DNA from: Rhodothermales bacterium
Lineage (GTDB): Bacteria; Bacteroidota; Rhodothermia; Rhodothermales; UBA10348
Assembly (NCBI GenBank): GCA_040221055.1
Contig: JAVJVN010000016.1
Coordinates: 62,001 to 126,000, forward strand
DNA length: 64,000 nucleotides
Direction: 5' to 3'
The notes under the pieces were generated by a model. The model had not been told where the DNA came from, made no database searches, and was given only the letters and a program-made list of their open reading frames with translations. This document shows, piece by piece, positions 34,314-42,826 of the stretch. The translations under genes and the position numbers were made by a program. Numbering within the stretch: the stretch's first letter is position 1; the number at the start of each line of letters is the position of its first letter.

Positions 34314-35804
34314 TCAGAAGGGTGCGTCGTCTCCACTGGTGAGGCTGGCACCGTCGCCGCTGTCTTCGGGTTTGAAATCGCCCGGAGCGTAATAGGTCGT
34401 CAGGTTTTCGAAACGGGCGTACTGATCGACCCAGGCCAGGGTTACATCCCCGATCGGACCGTTCCGCTGCTTGCTGACCAGGATTTCGGCAAGGCCTTCC
34501 GTGGAATTGCCGTTTTCGTCCACGGTAATGCCGTATCGGGCCGCCCGGTAGATGAACGCCACGACGTCCGCGTCCTGCTCGATGGATCCGGATTCACGCA
34601 AATCGGACAATTGAGGGCGCTTGTCGCCCCCGCGCGTCTCCACGGCCCGGGACAGCTGGGACAGGGCGATGACCGGGACATTCAGTTCCTTGGCCAGCCC
34701 TTTCAGCGACCGGGAAATCCCGGCGATTTCCTGTTCGCGATTCGAGTTCTTGCCCATGCCCGATCCGTGCATGAGCTGGAGGTAATCCACCACCACGAGT
34801 CCGATGCCGTGCTCGGCCTTGAGGCGGCGGCATTTGGCCCGCAGTTCCAGCGCGGTCAAGCCGGGCGTGTCGTCAATGAAAATCGGCGCATCGGACAGGC
34901 GACCCGCGGCCCGCACCAGTTTCGGCCAGTCGCCATCGGACAGGCGGCCCGTACGGGCGGCTTGCGCATCGACCCGGGCTTCGGAGGTCAACAGGCGCTG
35001 CGCCAGCTGTCCGGCGCTCATTTCAAGCGAAAAAATGACGACGCCAACGGGCTTGGCCGCGTGCATGGCGGCATTGCGCGCCATGGCCAGCGTAAGCGCC
35101 GTCTTTCCCATGGAAGGCCGGGCCGCGATGATGATGAGGTCCGACGGTTGCCAACCGCCGGTCATCTGATCGAGCCGCGAAAAACCGCTCGGAACCCCGG
35201 TAATGCCCCCTTCTCGCCCATGGATGGACTCCAGGCGGGCAATGGTATCCTTGAGCACGTCGCGCATGGACGTCGCCGACCGGCGCAATTGCGAGTCGGA
35301 TATCCGGAAGATGTCTCCCTCGGCCGTGTCCAGCAACTCGAACGCATCGGCGCCCGGATCGTAGGCCTGGCCGATGAGTGTGCTCATGGTCTCGATCATC
35401 TTGCGCAACAATGACTTCTCGGCAATGATGCGGGCGTGGTATTCCACGTTTGCCGCCGATGCCACCGCCGATGTCAATTCCGACAGGTAATAGGATCCCC
35501 CCACCGAATCCAGCTCGCCCCGCCGCTTGAGTTCGTCCGACAGCGTGATCATGTCCACCGGGTTGCCCCGGTCGAACAGGTTCAGGATGGCCGAATATAT
35601 CTTGTTGTGCCGCTCGGAGTAGAACGCGTCCGGAGCCAGGATCTCGATGGTCTTCGGGATGGCGTCGCGTTCCAGGAGCATGGCCCCGAGGACGGATTGC
35701 TCCACCTCCGTGGCCTGCGGAGGTACGCGCCCTGCCGGCAGCTGCGCGCCTCTCGGGATCGTGGTGATCGCTGTTTCCCGGGGTATGTGGGGATGATCGC
35801 TCAT
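34314..35804 (-). CDS. dnaB: Replicative DNA helicase DnaB
   Basis: The 496-residue protein has the N-terminal helical domain (V-E-Q-S-V-L-G-A-M-L-L-E). The RecA-like helicase has Walker A A-R-P-S-M-G-K-T-A-L-T-L and H4 motif L-S-Q-L-S-R-A-V-E, and ends with a linker rich in acidic residues. DnaB is the hexameric ring helicase at the replication fork. No intein is present although DnaB is a frequent target. The start overlaps the stop of the upstream uracil-DNA glycosylase homologue (ATGA), linking replication and repair in one operon. Confidence 0.95.
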   Translation of the reverse strand: MSDHPHIPRETAITTIPRGAQLPAGRVPPQATEVEQSVLGAMLLERDAIPKTIEILAPDAFYSERHNKIYSAILNLFDRGNPVDMITLSDELKRRGELDSVGGSYYLSELTSAVASAANVEYHARIIAEKSLLRKMIETMSTLIGQAYDPGADAFELLDTAEGDIFRISDSQLRRSATSMRDVLKDTIARLESIHGREGGITGVPSGFSRLDQMTGGWQPSDLIIIAARPSMGKTALTLAMARNAAMHAAKPVGVVIFSLEMSAGQLAQRLLTSEARVDAQAARTGRLSDGDWPKLVRAAGRLSDAPIFIDDTPGLTALELRAKCRRLKAEHGIGLVVVDYLQLMHGSGMGKNSNREQEIAGISRSLKGLAKELNVPVIALSQLSRAVETRGGDKRPQLSDLRESGSIEQDADVVAFIYRAARYGITVDENGNSTEGLAEILVSKQRNGPIGDVTLAWVDQYARFENLTTYYAPGDFKPEDSGDGASLTSGDDAPF

Positions 35805-36571
35805 GGGTTGGACACCAACGCGTCATAGTGCTGGCGCAGCAATTGCACGTCTTCCCAGGTCGGTCGTTTCCAGTTCGGGTTGCGCAGCAACGCGGCGGGA
35901 TGGTACGTCACCATGACGGGAATCCCGTGGTAGTCGTGGAAACGGCCGCGCATGTCGGCCAGCGAGGACTCGATGCCCAGGAGCGAGGTACCGGATGTGC
36001 GCCCGACGCACAGGATGAGTTTCGGTTGGATGAGCGCGATCTGGCGATGCAGGATGGGAAGATGTGCCTTGACCTCATCGGGCGTGGGGTTCCGGTTGTC
36101 GGGCGGCCGACTCTTCAGGATGTTCGCTATGTAGACGTCCTCCCGGGCGAACTGGACCGCCTCCAGGATCTTGTTCAACAGTTGGCCCGCGCGGCCCACG
36201 AACGGTTCACCCTGGCGGTCCTCGTCGGCACCGGGGGCTTCACCGATGACCATGAGGTCGGCATTCGGATTGCCCACGCCGAAAACGGGCTTCGTCCGGG
36301 ATGCGTCGAGGGGGATGAGGACGGTGCTGGCCACCCAGGCCGACATCTCCTCGAGGGACCCCATGCCCCGGAGGGCGGACCAGGGTTCGGTTTCAGGGAC
36401 AAGGTCGGCTATGCGGTCGTAAACAGTCATGGAACGGGTGGATGCGGGAGCCGGTTCAGGCTCGGCCGATGCATGCGAATGGGGCTCGTCGGCCGGAAGG
36501 AACGCACCGTGAACGTCAACCTGATGCTCGAACAAGCGCCTCAGGTCGTGCAATTCGCGGATATCGGGCAT
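35801..36571 (-). CDS. Family-4-like uracil-DNA glycosylase lacking Fe-S cysteines
   Basis: The start at 36571 gives 256 residues; codons further upstream extend into non-coding DNA. The catalytic core is clear: [18 protein letters not shown] (110-127), [14 protein letters not shown] and the loop H-P-A-A-L-L-R-N-P (224-232). Family-4 enzymes hold a 4Fe-4S cluster with four cysteines. Here the C-x2-C equivalents read A-S-T-V-L-I-P (about 81-87), the third is S154 and the fourth H170. The only cysteine is C188. It is probably a cluster-free variant. It precedes dnaB with a 4-base overlap. Confidence 0.85.
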   Translation of the reverse strand: MPDIRELHDLRRLFEHQVDVHGAFLPADEPHSHASAEPEPAPASTRSMTVYDRIADLVPETEPWSALRGMGSLEEMSAWVASTVLIPLDASRTKPVFGVGNPNADLMVIGEAPGADEDRQGEPFVGRAGQLLNKILEAVQFAREDVYIANILKSRPPDNRNPTPDEVKAHLPILHRQIALIQPKLILCVGRTSGTSLLGIESSLADMRGRFHDYHGIPVMVTYHPAALLRNPNWKRPTWEDVQLLRQHYDALVSNP

Positions 36572-36694
36572 GGAGAAGGACGGGAAACGGGATGGCCCGG
36601 GTGGAAGGCCGGGGTAGGGGCCTGAAAAATAGGGGATCCGGAGTCGATGGGCCATGCCGTGCCACTGTAAACCGGCGCACACACTGCCAACACC

Positions 36695-36703
36695 TTATCC
36701 ACA
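36695..36703 (+). promoter_or_regulatory. Perfect DnaA box outside oriC
   Basis: TTATCCACA, an exact match to the consensus, lies between the coaBC stop and the glycosylase start in a 134-base gap upstream of the glycosylase-dnaB operon. DnaA could regulate that operon. A single chance occurrence is also possible. Confidence 0.4.
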
Positions 36704-36705
36704 CG

Positions 36706-37923
36706 TCAGCCGATCACGGTGTACAACCAGATGGCGTCTGCCAACTCCGCTTTCGGCATGACCGGGAGCGCGCGTTCCGAACCGTCCGCCCCGAGGATGG
36801 TCACCTTGTTGGTACCGGGACCGAAACCGGCGCCCTCATCGGCGAGGTTGTTCAGGACGATCCAGTCCAGACGCTTGCGTTGCAGCTTGCGGCGGGCGTT
36901 GTCGGGGCCGTCTTCGGTCTCGAGAGCGAATCCGATGAGCATCTGCCCCTCACGTTTCCGGGAGCCGACATCGGCCAGGATGTCCACCGTGGGCTTGAGC
37001 GTCAGGGTCAGGTCGGCCGTTTCATCGGTTTTCTTGATCTTCGACCGGGCGGGATCGGCGGGCGTGAAGTCGGCGACCGCAGCCACCATGACAATCACAT
37101 CGGCGTCTTCATGCTCACGGACAGCGGCATGCATGTCGGCCGTGGATTCCACGTCCACGCGTCGGACTCCTGGTGGCACCTCCAACGCGGTTGGGCCGCT
37201 GACCAGGACGACGTCGGCGCCCCGTCGGGCCGCGGAGGCTGCAACCGCGTAACCCATGGTGCCGGATGAATGATTGGAAATGTACCGGACCGGGTCCAGG
37301 CGCTCCTGCGTAGGCCCGGCGGTTACCAGCACGCGCTTTCCGGCCAGAGGTCCCTCGCCCGACTGGCGGGTGTGCTCCAATACAGATACCGTCCGGGTCA
37401 GGATTTCCGCCGGCTCCGGCAGCCGTCCCTGGCCGATCAGACCGCTGGCCAGCGCCCCGAAGGCCGCCTCCATGATGTGATCGCCGCGGCCCTCCAGGGT
37501 GTCCAGGTTCGCCTGTGTGGCTGCGTGGACGTACATGTCGTGGTCCATGGCGGGACAGACCAGCAGCGGACACCGTCGCGACAGGGCGACCGCCGTCAGC
37601 ATGGAATCGCACACGCCGTTGGCCAGCTTGCTGATGGTCTGGGCAGTGGCCGGGGCGACTACCATGATATCCGCCCAGAGCCCGATGGCGACGTGTTTGG
37701 TCCAGCTGCCGGCTTCATTTTCCGGGAAGACATCCACCAGGACCTCGTTCTCCGACAGCGTCCCGAGGGTCAGGGGTGTCACGAACCGGGTGGCCTCGCG
37801 TGTCATCAGGACGCGCACCTCGGCCCCGGCCTTCCGGTACGCCCGCACCAATTCGGCGGTCTTGTAGGCGGCAATGCCGCCACATACGCCCAGAACGATA
37901 TGTCGTCCGGCCAGGGCGCTCAT
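36706..37923 (-). CDS. coaBC: Bifunctional phosphopantothenoylcysteine decarboxylase/synthetase CoaBC
   Basis: The 405-residue protein has the flavoprotein half first: G-V-C-G-G-I-A-A-Y-K, the active histidine in S-W-T-K-H-V-A-I-G-L-W-A-D, and C-P-A-M-D-H-D-M-Y. The synthetase half follows from about 190: V-L-V-T-A-G-P-T-Q-E-R-L-D-P-V-R-Y-I-S-N and S-S-G-T-M-G-Y-A. It makes 4'-phosphopantetheine precursor for coenzyme A. Its start overlaps gmk by 4 bases (ATGA). The usual rpoZ between gmk and coaBC is absent here. Confidence 0.95.
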   Translation of the reverse strand: MSALAGRHIVLGVCGGIAAYKTAELVRAYRKAGAEVRVLMTREATRFVTPLTLGTLSENEVLVDVFPENEAGSWTKHVAIGLWADIMVVAPATAQTISKLANGVCDSMLTAVALSRRCPLLVCPAMDHDMYVHAATQANLDTLEGRGDHIMEAAFGALASGLIGQGRLPEPAEILTRTVSVLEHTRQSGEGPLAGKRVLVTAGPTQERLDPVRYISNHSSGTMGYAVAASAARRGADVVLVSGPTALEVPPGVRRVDVESTADMHAAVREHEDADVIVMVAAVADFTPADPARSKIKKTDETADLTLTLKPTVDILADVGSRKREGQMLIGFALETEDGPDNARRKLQRKRLDWIVLNNLADEGAGFGPGTNKVTILGADGSERALPVMPKAELADAIWLYTVIG

Positions 37924-38504
37924 GCCGTTCTCCGGCAGGCGACCAGGAAATCCCCCACGACCGTCACCAAGCGCTCGGCCGCGGTATCCAGGTTGTCGTT
38001 CACAATGACCACATCAAAGTGGTCCTCCCAACCCAGTTCATGTGCCGCGCGATCCAGCCGGACGCGGATAGCCTCATCGGAATCGCTGGCCCGTGCCCGC
38101 AAACGGTGCTCCAGGACATCCAGGGAAGGCGGACGGATGAACACCGTCAGAACCCGGTCCCCATGGATTTCCTTGATGCGTGATGCACCTTTCACGTCGA
38201 TGTCCAACAGGATGGGATGGTCGGCATCCGATGCGTCGATCTCCGAGAGGAGGGTTCCATACCAGCAACCGGGATAGACTTCCTCGCATTCCGCCAGCCG
38301 TCCTTCCTCCCGTGCCTGCTCGAAGGCTTCCGGTGACAGGAAGTGGTAGTCCCGCCCGTCCACCTCCCCCGACCGCGGTGCCCGCGTCGTGGCGGAAACG
38401 GAAAACCGGATGTTCGGCAGGGCGGCCATGAGCCGGCGCGCCAGGGTGGTCTTTCCGGACCCTGAGGGCGCCGTCACGACCAGGATGCAGGGACTATTCG
38501 ACAT
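37920..38504 (-). CDS. gmk: Guanylate kinase
   Basis: The 194-residue protein has P-loop A-P-S-G-S-G-K-T-T-L, the GMP-binding S-V-S-A-T-T-R-A-P-R-S-G-E-V-D-G-R-D-Y-H-F-L and I-L-L-D-I-D-V-K-G-A. It converts GMP to GDP. Its 3' end overlaps coaBC and its start overlaps the yicC-family gene by 11 bases, forming a tight yicC-gmk-coaBC operon. Confidence 0.96.
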   Translation of the reverse strand: MSNSPCILVVTAPSGSGKTTLARRLMAALPNIRFSVSATTRAPRSGEVDGRDYHFLSPEAFEQAREEGRLAECEEVYPGCWYGTLLSEIDASDADHPILLDIDVKGASRIKEIHGDRVLTVFIRPPSLDVLEHRLRARASDSDEAIRVRLDRAAHELGWEDHFDVVIVNDNLDTAAERLVTVVGDFLVACRRTA

Positions 38505-39375
38505 TCTCGATCTGCTCCCGGATTTTTTCGAGGTCCTCCTTCATTCCGACAACGAGATGGGCCATTTCGGCATCGTTGGACTTGGACCCGATGGTATTGA
38601 CTTCGCGGTTCATTTCCTGGGACAGGAAATTCAACTTGCGCCCCACCGGCTCGCTGCTGCCGAGGGCCTGCCGGAAGAGGTGCAAGTGCGAGTGGAGGCG
38701 GACACACTCTTCCCGGACATCCAGTTTGTCCGCCAGTACGGCCATTTCGAATTCCAGTCGACTGCGGTCCAGTCGCTCATCTTCCATGAACTCCCGGAGG
38801 CGATCCACCAGGCGCTCGTGGGTGCCGGTTACGCGTAGCGGCGCCAGCCGCTCGATTTCCGCCAGGTTGGTCTCTATGCCGTCCAGCCGCTCCCGGAGCT
38901 CCCGGGCAAGCGCCTTTCCCTCGTCCAGGCGCATGGTGCGCATGCCGTCACCGGCCAGGTTCAATGCGGCCACCGTGGCGTTCCAGACGGCGTCCTCCGA
39001 GGGTTCCTCGGGGTCGACCGGCGTCAGGATTTCGGGGAAGCGAAGGATCTGATCCAGGGTGATGACCGGTTCCAGGCCCGCGGTTTCGGCTACGTGCTGG
39101 AGCAAGGCCCGGTATTGCCGAACGGCATTGTCGTTGACCACCACTGGCACCTCGTCCGCGGTCGGATCCTCGATCTGCACCTGCAGACTGATCCGACCCC
39201 GTGCGAACCGGTCCTTGACCAAGCGCTGCAATTCTGCATCGCGTGCGTTCAGCGAGCGCGGCAGCCGCGTACTGACTTCACAATACCGGCTGTTCACGGA
39301 CCGGAGTTCGACGGTGGCCGTGTATCCGCCCGATGTGGCTTCTCCGCGGCCGAAGCCGGTCATGCTCGCTATCAT
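38494..39375 (-). CDS. yicC: YicC-family endoribonuclease-like protein
   Basis: The 293-residue protein opens M-I-A-S-M-T-G-F-G-R-G and has V-E-L-R-S-V-N-S-R-Y-C-E. It ends with the DUF1732 region L-N-F-L-S-Q-E-M-N-R-E-V-N-T-I-G-S-K-S-N-D. YicC proteins are linked to stationary-phase survival and RNA turnover. It is the first gene of the yicC-gmk-coaBC operon, the usual Bacteroidota and proteobacterial order. Confidence 0.92.
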   Translation of the reverse strand: MIASMTGFGRGEATSGGYTATVELRSVNSRYCEVSTRLPRSLNARDAELQRLVKDRFARGRISLQVQIEDPTADEVPVVVNDNAVRQYRALLQHVAETAGLEPVITLDQILRFPEILTPVDPEEPSEDAVWNATVAALNLAGDGMRTMRLDEGKALARELRERLDGIETNLAEIERLAPLRVTGTHERLVDRLREFMEDERLDRSRLEFEMAVLADKLDVREECVRLHSHLHLFRQALGSSEPVGRKLNFLSQEMNREVNTIGSKSNDAEMAHLVVGMKEDLEKIREQIENVE

Positions 39376-39462
39376 GTAGGTGGGGATTGGATGCGATGAT
39401 CGAAGCTCATACGCAGCCGGACGGCACGCGATCCGCCAGGTCCGGGTGCGGACGCCATTCCT

Positions 39463-42417
39463 CTACTGAGGAGGCAGTCGCTCGGGGAACTGGATGTTCA
39501 TCCAGAACCGGGTTATCGACGCCCCCAGGGCATCGGTCCCGATGATGACCAGGTCCGCGTCGCCGTCTCCGTTGTAGTCCCCGGCCGCGAACCGGCCGAA
39601 CAGCGAGGTCGAAAGGTCCAACTCCGGAATCAGAGTGCCGTTGTCATTGCGGTACAATCGGGCGATGGCGGCCGAAAACGGCTCGGGGGCACCCTGTACG
39701 ATCAAATCCAGGTCACCATCCCCTTCGTAGTCGACCCATTGGACGTCACCATGCACGGCACCGACGAAGACGCCGGATTCGACCGTGAACCGATTGCCGT
39801 CCATATTTCGCACCAACACAGCCTGGGATGAAAGGAGGTCAGGGGTTACTTGTCCGCCCGTGAGGAACAGATCGGGGCGGCCATCCCCGTCCATATCTCC
39901 CCAGGACAGACTGCTCGCGAGGAGCGGGGGCAGGTCCGCACCGATGTCCACAAACGTGCCATTGTCGTTCCGGAAGATCCCGGAAAACGGCCGTCCATTG
40001 CCGACGTCGCCGGAGAGCGCCACGTCCAGATCCCCGTCGCCATCCATGTCGGCAAGACGGGCCTCGCCCCCGACGATGCCGGGAAGCAGGTCGGTGTGTA
40101 CCGTGAATTCGGACCCGGTACCGTACGCGACAACGGTTACCGGCTCATAGGGCGGCACCGTACTGTGCGTACCGGTCAGGAGCACGTCCAGGACTCCATC
40201 TCCGTCAATGTCCCCCGTCTCCACGCTGCCGTTCCACAGGTTCGGCAGCGAAGACGGCGTCAGCTCTTCCACGGATGATTGCCGGTTCAGGTACACGAGG
40301 GTCCTGGGCTCGCTGGATTCCGGTTCGAGTCCTGAATAGACGATATCCGGGAACGCGTCCCCGTCCACGTCGCCAAAGGCCACTTCGGAGAAGGCCAGGG
40401 GCAGGATGACCATTTCCATGGGGCTGTACGTCTTGAACACGAACGTGGCTCCTTCCGCATTGGGTATGGGATACACGGCATCCTCCAGACGCAGGACCCG
40501 AGCGACATGTCGGTTGCCCGTGAATCCGCTGACGAACAGATCCAGGTCCGTGTCCTGATCAAGATCGAAAAAGGCCACCGATCCCCGTCGCACGTTCGGC
40601 AGACCATAGTTGAAGTCCAGTGGAGCCTCCAACGTCGGATTCGGGCCCTGGGGCTGTCCGAAACTGAAGACGGCGGACTGCGAGCTCCGAACCGAATGGC
40701 CGTCGGTGGCCACCACGGACCAACGATAGATCTGGTTCGGGATCAGGTTGACCGTGGCCAGCTCGATCCGGGGTTCGGAAATACCCTCGAAGGCAAGTTT
40801 CGTACTGCGTCCCTCCAGATACAGGTTCCAGGAAACGTCGTCGCCATCAGCATCGGCCGGGTTTTCCCAGGACAATTCAATGGTCTCCGTGATGGTCTCG
40901 AAAAACGCCCCGTTGGACGGTTGCACCAAACTGAACGGAGGAGGTGGCTGATTCGGGCCTACGCCCTTGACCAGCCGGACGCGCTGGTTCGAAGCAAAGG
41001 GTCCGGGAAACTCCTCGACATCCCCGTCCGGCCAAGTCACCCGTATGGCATTCACCTGGGCTTGCGTACCGAGCCCGAAATAGGCCGTCAACTCGTCCGA
41101 CTGGGACGACAATCCGGAACCGCTGGCAATCGTCCGATACCGGGAGCCTTCATCGGTCACGATTTCTATGCGCGCGCCGATTCCGAGGCGATTGCCACCG
41201 GCCGCGCGCACGTCCACCGACAGCCATTGGTTCGACCCGCCGGCGTTGTACCACAGTCGGTGACCGGTCGGGCTGGGGAAGGCCAGATCCACATATCCGT
41301 CGCCGTTGAAGTCGCCCGACACCACCAGTTCGGCGGAAATCTCCTCCGGAAACGCGGTTCCCGCCACATCCGTGAACGTACCGTCGCCGTTGTTCCGGTA
41401 CAGCCGGGACGGGAAGCCGCTGTTGGCGACGAATACGTCGACCCAGCCATCATTGTCGAAATCGGCCGGAATGGCCACATTCGATGCTTCATTCGGTTCG
41501 CCGCCCAGTCCCGACTCCTCGGAGCGGTACTCCAGCACGACCGTGGAAGATGTGGGCGAGACCCGGCGGACGCGGTAAAAATCGTTGGTGCCAATGGCGA
41601 AGCCGTTGCGTTCGTTCAGCACATACAGATCGTCCATTCCGTCATTGTCGGCATCGAACCAAGCCGATGAACGCGATGAGCGTCCGGTCTGGATGCCCAG
41701 CTGACTTTCCGAAAACCGGCTGGCGCCGCTCGACTTCAGCTTGAAGTTGTTGAAGGATCCGTCCTCGGCGCATCGGCTGACGAACACGTCAAGGTCACCA
41801 TCCTGATCGACGTCCCTCACGGAGGTGGAACAGACAGGCGGCGCGGTTCCCGCGAGCATAGGGCCTGCCAGGTTGGAAAAGGATCCGTCCGGCGTCGCCG
41901 TGAACACGTGGGCATCGCCCGTGCGGCGCATCACATACAGATCCAGGCGACCATCATTGTTGAAATCCCCCCAATGTGCGCTCCGGACCTGCGGTCCAAC
42001 GCCGAGGTTCAACGATGATCCTGCCACCGCAAAGGAAGAACCGGACTGGTTGATGTAGGTGCGGCTTGCCGGATCCGTGGCAATGATGAACAGGTCCAGC
42101 ATGCCGTCGGCGTTCACGTCTCCGAAAACACCGCCCTGGGGCAACTCTCCATCCACGAGGATGCCGGCCTCGTTGATGACATTGCGGAACGTCCCGTCGG
42201 GTTGCTGCTGGTAGAGGCGCCCGGGATGATACAGGTCCAGGAGTCCGTCCGCATTGTAGTCGCCAACAGCGGCGCCGACGAACGAAACACCCAGCTCCGG
42301 GCCAATCTGGAACCGGTCCGATACGTCGACGAAGCGTTGCGCGAAGCTCGCGGAGGGGACGACAATCAGGGCAAGGAGGAGTGCGCTGAGCACCGGGCGG
42401 AATCGAAAGAAGGCCAT
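39463..42417 (-). CDS. Secreted FG-GAP/ASPIC beta-propeller protein
   Basis: The start at 42417 gives 984 residues with a signal peptide (M-A-F-F-R-F-R-P-V-L-S..., cleavage after F-A-Q). At least eight FG-GAP calcium-loop units follow, for example D-Y-N-A-D-G-L-L-D-L, D-V-N-A-D-G-M-L-D-L, D-F-N-N-D-G-R-L-D-L and D-V-D-Q-D-G-D-L-D-V. An ASPIC/UnbV-type segment is at about 435-515 (L-G-I-G-A-R-I-E-I-V, then V-T-W-P-D-G-D-V-E-E). An Ig-like domain and a second block of repeats follow. It ends R-F-W-M-N-I-Q-F-P-E-R-L-P-P-Q with no T9SS sorting domain visible. The role is probably surface adhesion or binding. Confidence 0.88.
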   Translation of the reverse strand: MAFFRFRPVLSALLLALIVVPSASFAQRFVDVSDRFQIGPELGVSFVGAAVGDYNADGLLDLYHPGRLYQQQPDGTFRNVINEAGILVDGELPQGGVFGDVNADGMLDLFIIATDPASRTYINQSGSSFAVAGSSLNLGVGPQVRSAHWGDFNNDGRLDLYVMRRTGDAHVFTATPDGSFSNLAGPMLAGTAPPVCSTSVRDVDQDGDLDVFVSRCAEDGSFNNFKLKSSGASRFSESQLGIQTGRSSRSSAWFDADNDGMDDLYVLNERNGFAIGTNDFYRVRRVSPTSSTVVLEYRSEESGLGGEPNEASNVAIPADFDNDGWVDVFVANSGFPSRLYRNNGDGTFTDVAGTAFPEEISAELVVSGDFNGDGYVDLAFPSPTGHRLWYNAGGSNQWLSVDVRAAGGNRLGIGARIEIVTDEGSRYRTIASGSGLSSQSDELTAYFGLGTQAQVNAIRVTWPDGDVEEFPGPFASNQRVRLVKGVGPNQPPPPFSLVQPSNGAFFETITETIELSWENPADADGDDVSWNLYLEGRSTKLAFEGISEPRIELATVNLIPNQIYRWSVVATDGHSVRSSQSAVFSFGQPQGPNPTLEAPLDFNYGLPNVRRGSVAFFDLDQDTDLDLFVSGFTGNRHVARVLRLEDAVYPIPNAEGATFVFKTYSPMEMVILPLAFSEVAFGDVDGDAFPDIVYSGLEPESSEPRTLVYLNRQSSVEELTPSSLPNLWNGSVETGDIDGDGVLDVLLTGTHSTVPPYEPVTVVAYGTGSEFTVHTDLLPGIVGGEARLADMDGDGDLDVALSGDVGNGRPFSGIFRNDNGTFVDIGADLPPLLASSLSWGDMDGDGRPDLFLTGGQVTPDLLSSQAVLVRNMDGNRFTVESGVFVGAVHGDVQWVDYEGDGDLDLIVQGAPEPFSAAIARLYRNDNGTLIPELDLSTSLFGRFAAGDYNGDGDADLVIIGTDALGASITRFWMNIQFPERLPPQ

Positions 42418-42520
42418 ATATCGGGGGATGCGTGCTGAGGGTGCGCGGAAGCGGACACAGCAGGTCAAAGTACAGCCTTTTACGGACAGGGGACAGGTAA
42501 AAAAGTGACCCTTATTCTGT

Positions 42521-42537
42521 GCGGAGAGGGAGGGATT
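42521..42537 (-). repeat. 17-base direct repeat, copy 2 (tRNA-Ser tail)
   Basis: GCGGAGAGGGAGGGATT on the plus strand, identical to 42708-42724 at the tRNA-Ser 3' end. It is 187 bases away, with no tRNA body around it. Confidence 0.9.
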
Positions 42538-42621
42538 ACTCCTCGCTTCGCTCGGCGTTAGCCTGAGGGGGAGCCTGCACAAGAGAAAGCCCGGTCGGCT
42601 CACTTCGTTCGCCGCTTTGGT

Positions 42622-42673
42622 CTTTTTCGTTCGCTACTCATTCGAGCAAGCTCGATTCGTGCGAACGAAAAAG
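42622..42673. repeat. Perfect 13-base inverted repeat forming a cruciform
   Basis: CTTTTTCGTTCGC (42622-42634) and GCGAACGAAAAAG (42661-42673) are exact complements. They enclose a second hairpin TCGAGC-AA-GCTCGA at 42642-42655. One arm shares bases with the tRNA-Ser terminator. Confidence 0.85.
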
Positions 42674-42702
42674 CCCAGCACGCTTGCGCGTGCCGGGCTT
42701 TC
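42666..42702 (-). terminator. Intrinsic terminator after tRNA-Ser
   Basis: Stem GCACGC/GCGTGC extended by CCC/GGG and AAA/TTT with one A-C mismatch and a TTGC loop, followed on the minus strand by TTTTT. Confidence 0.8.
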
Positions 42703-42707
42703 CTTGC

Positions 42708-42724
42708 GCGGAGAGGGAGGGATT
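42708..42724 (-). repeat. 17-base direct repeat, copy 1 (tRNA-Ser 3' end)
   Basis: Overlaps the acceptor and T arm of tRNA-Ser. Its exact copy is at 42521-42537. Confidence 0.9.
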
Positions 42725-42798
42725 CGAACCCTCGATACAGGGTCTACCTGTATACTCGCTTTCCAGGCGAGCCCCTTCAGCCACTCGGGCACCTCTCC
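42709..42798 (-). tRNA. tRNA-Ser (anticodon GGA)
   Basis: Acceptor GGAGAGG pairs with CCTCTCC and the anticodon loop CTGGAAA gives GGA. A long variable arm (ATACAGGTAGACCCTGTAT) is typical for serine, and the discriminator is G. CCA is not encoded. It follows frr on the same strand and may be processed from that operon's transcript. Confidence 0.95.
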
Positions 42799-42807
42799 GT
42801 TGGGGTT

Positions 42808-42826
42808 GGAGGTCGGTCAGACCTCC
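42808..42826 (-). terminator. Hairpin between frr and tRNA-Ser
   Basis: GGAGGTC-GGTCA-GACCTCC overlaps the frr stop codon. No T run follows, so it may be a processing or stability hairpin instead of a terminator. Confidence 0.35.

Larger units (their letters stand above)
42418..42708. other. Non-coding stretch with cruciform and tRNA-Ser tail copy
   Basis: No gene is seen. The stretch holds a copy of the tRNA-Ser 3' end (42521-42537), a 13-base inverted repeat around a small hairpin (42622-42673) and the tRNA-Ser terminator (42666-42702). Motifs such as CTTCGTTCG recur in it. The part nearest the FG-GAP gene must hold that gene's promoter, but no clear one is visible. Confidence 0.6.

Noticed and set aside
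34314-35804. Intein in dnaB
   Set aside because: The protein has normal length and the Walker A region is uninterrupted.
36695-36703. Origin of replication at the perfect DnaA box near dnaB
   Set aside because: Only one box is present and gene strand does not switch there; the switch is at 51.6 kb.
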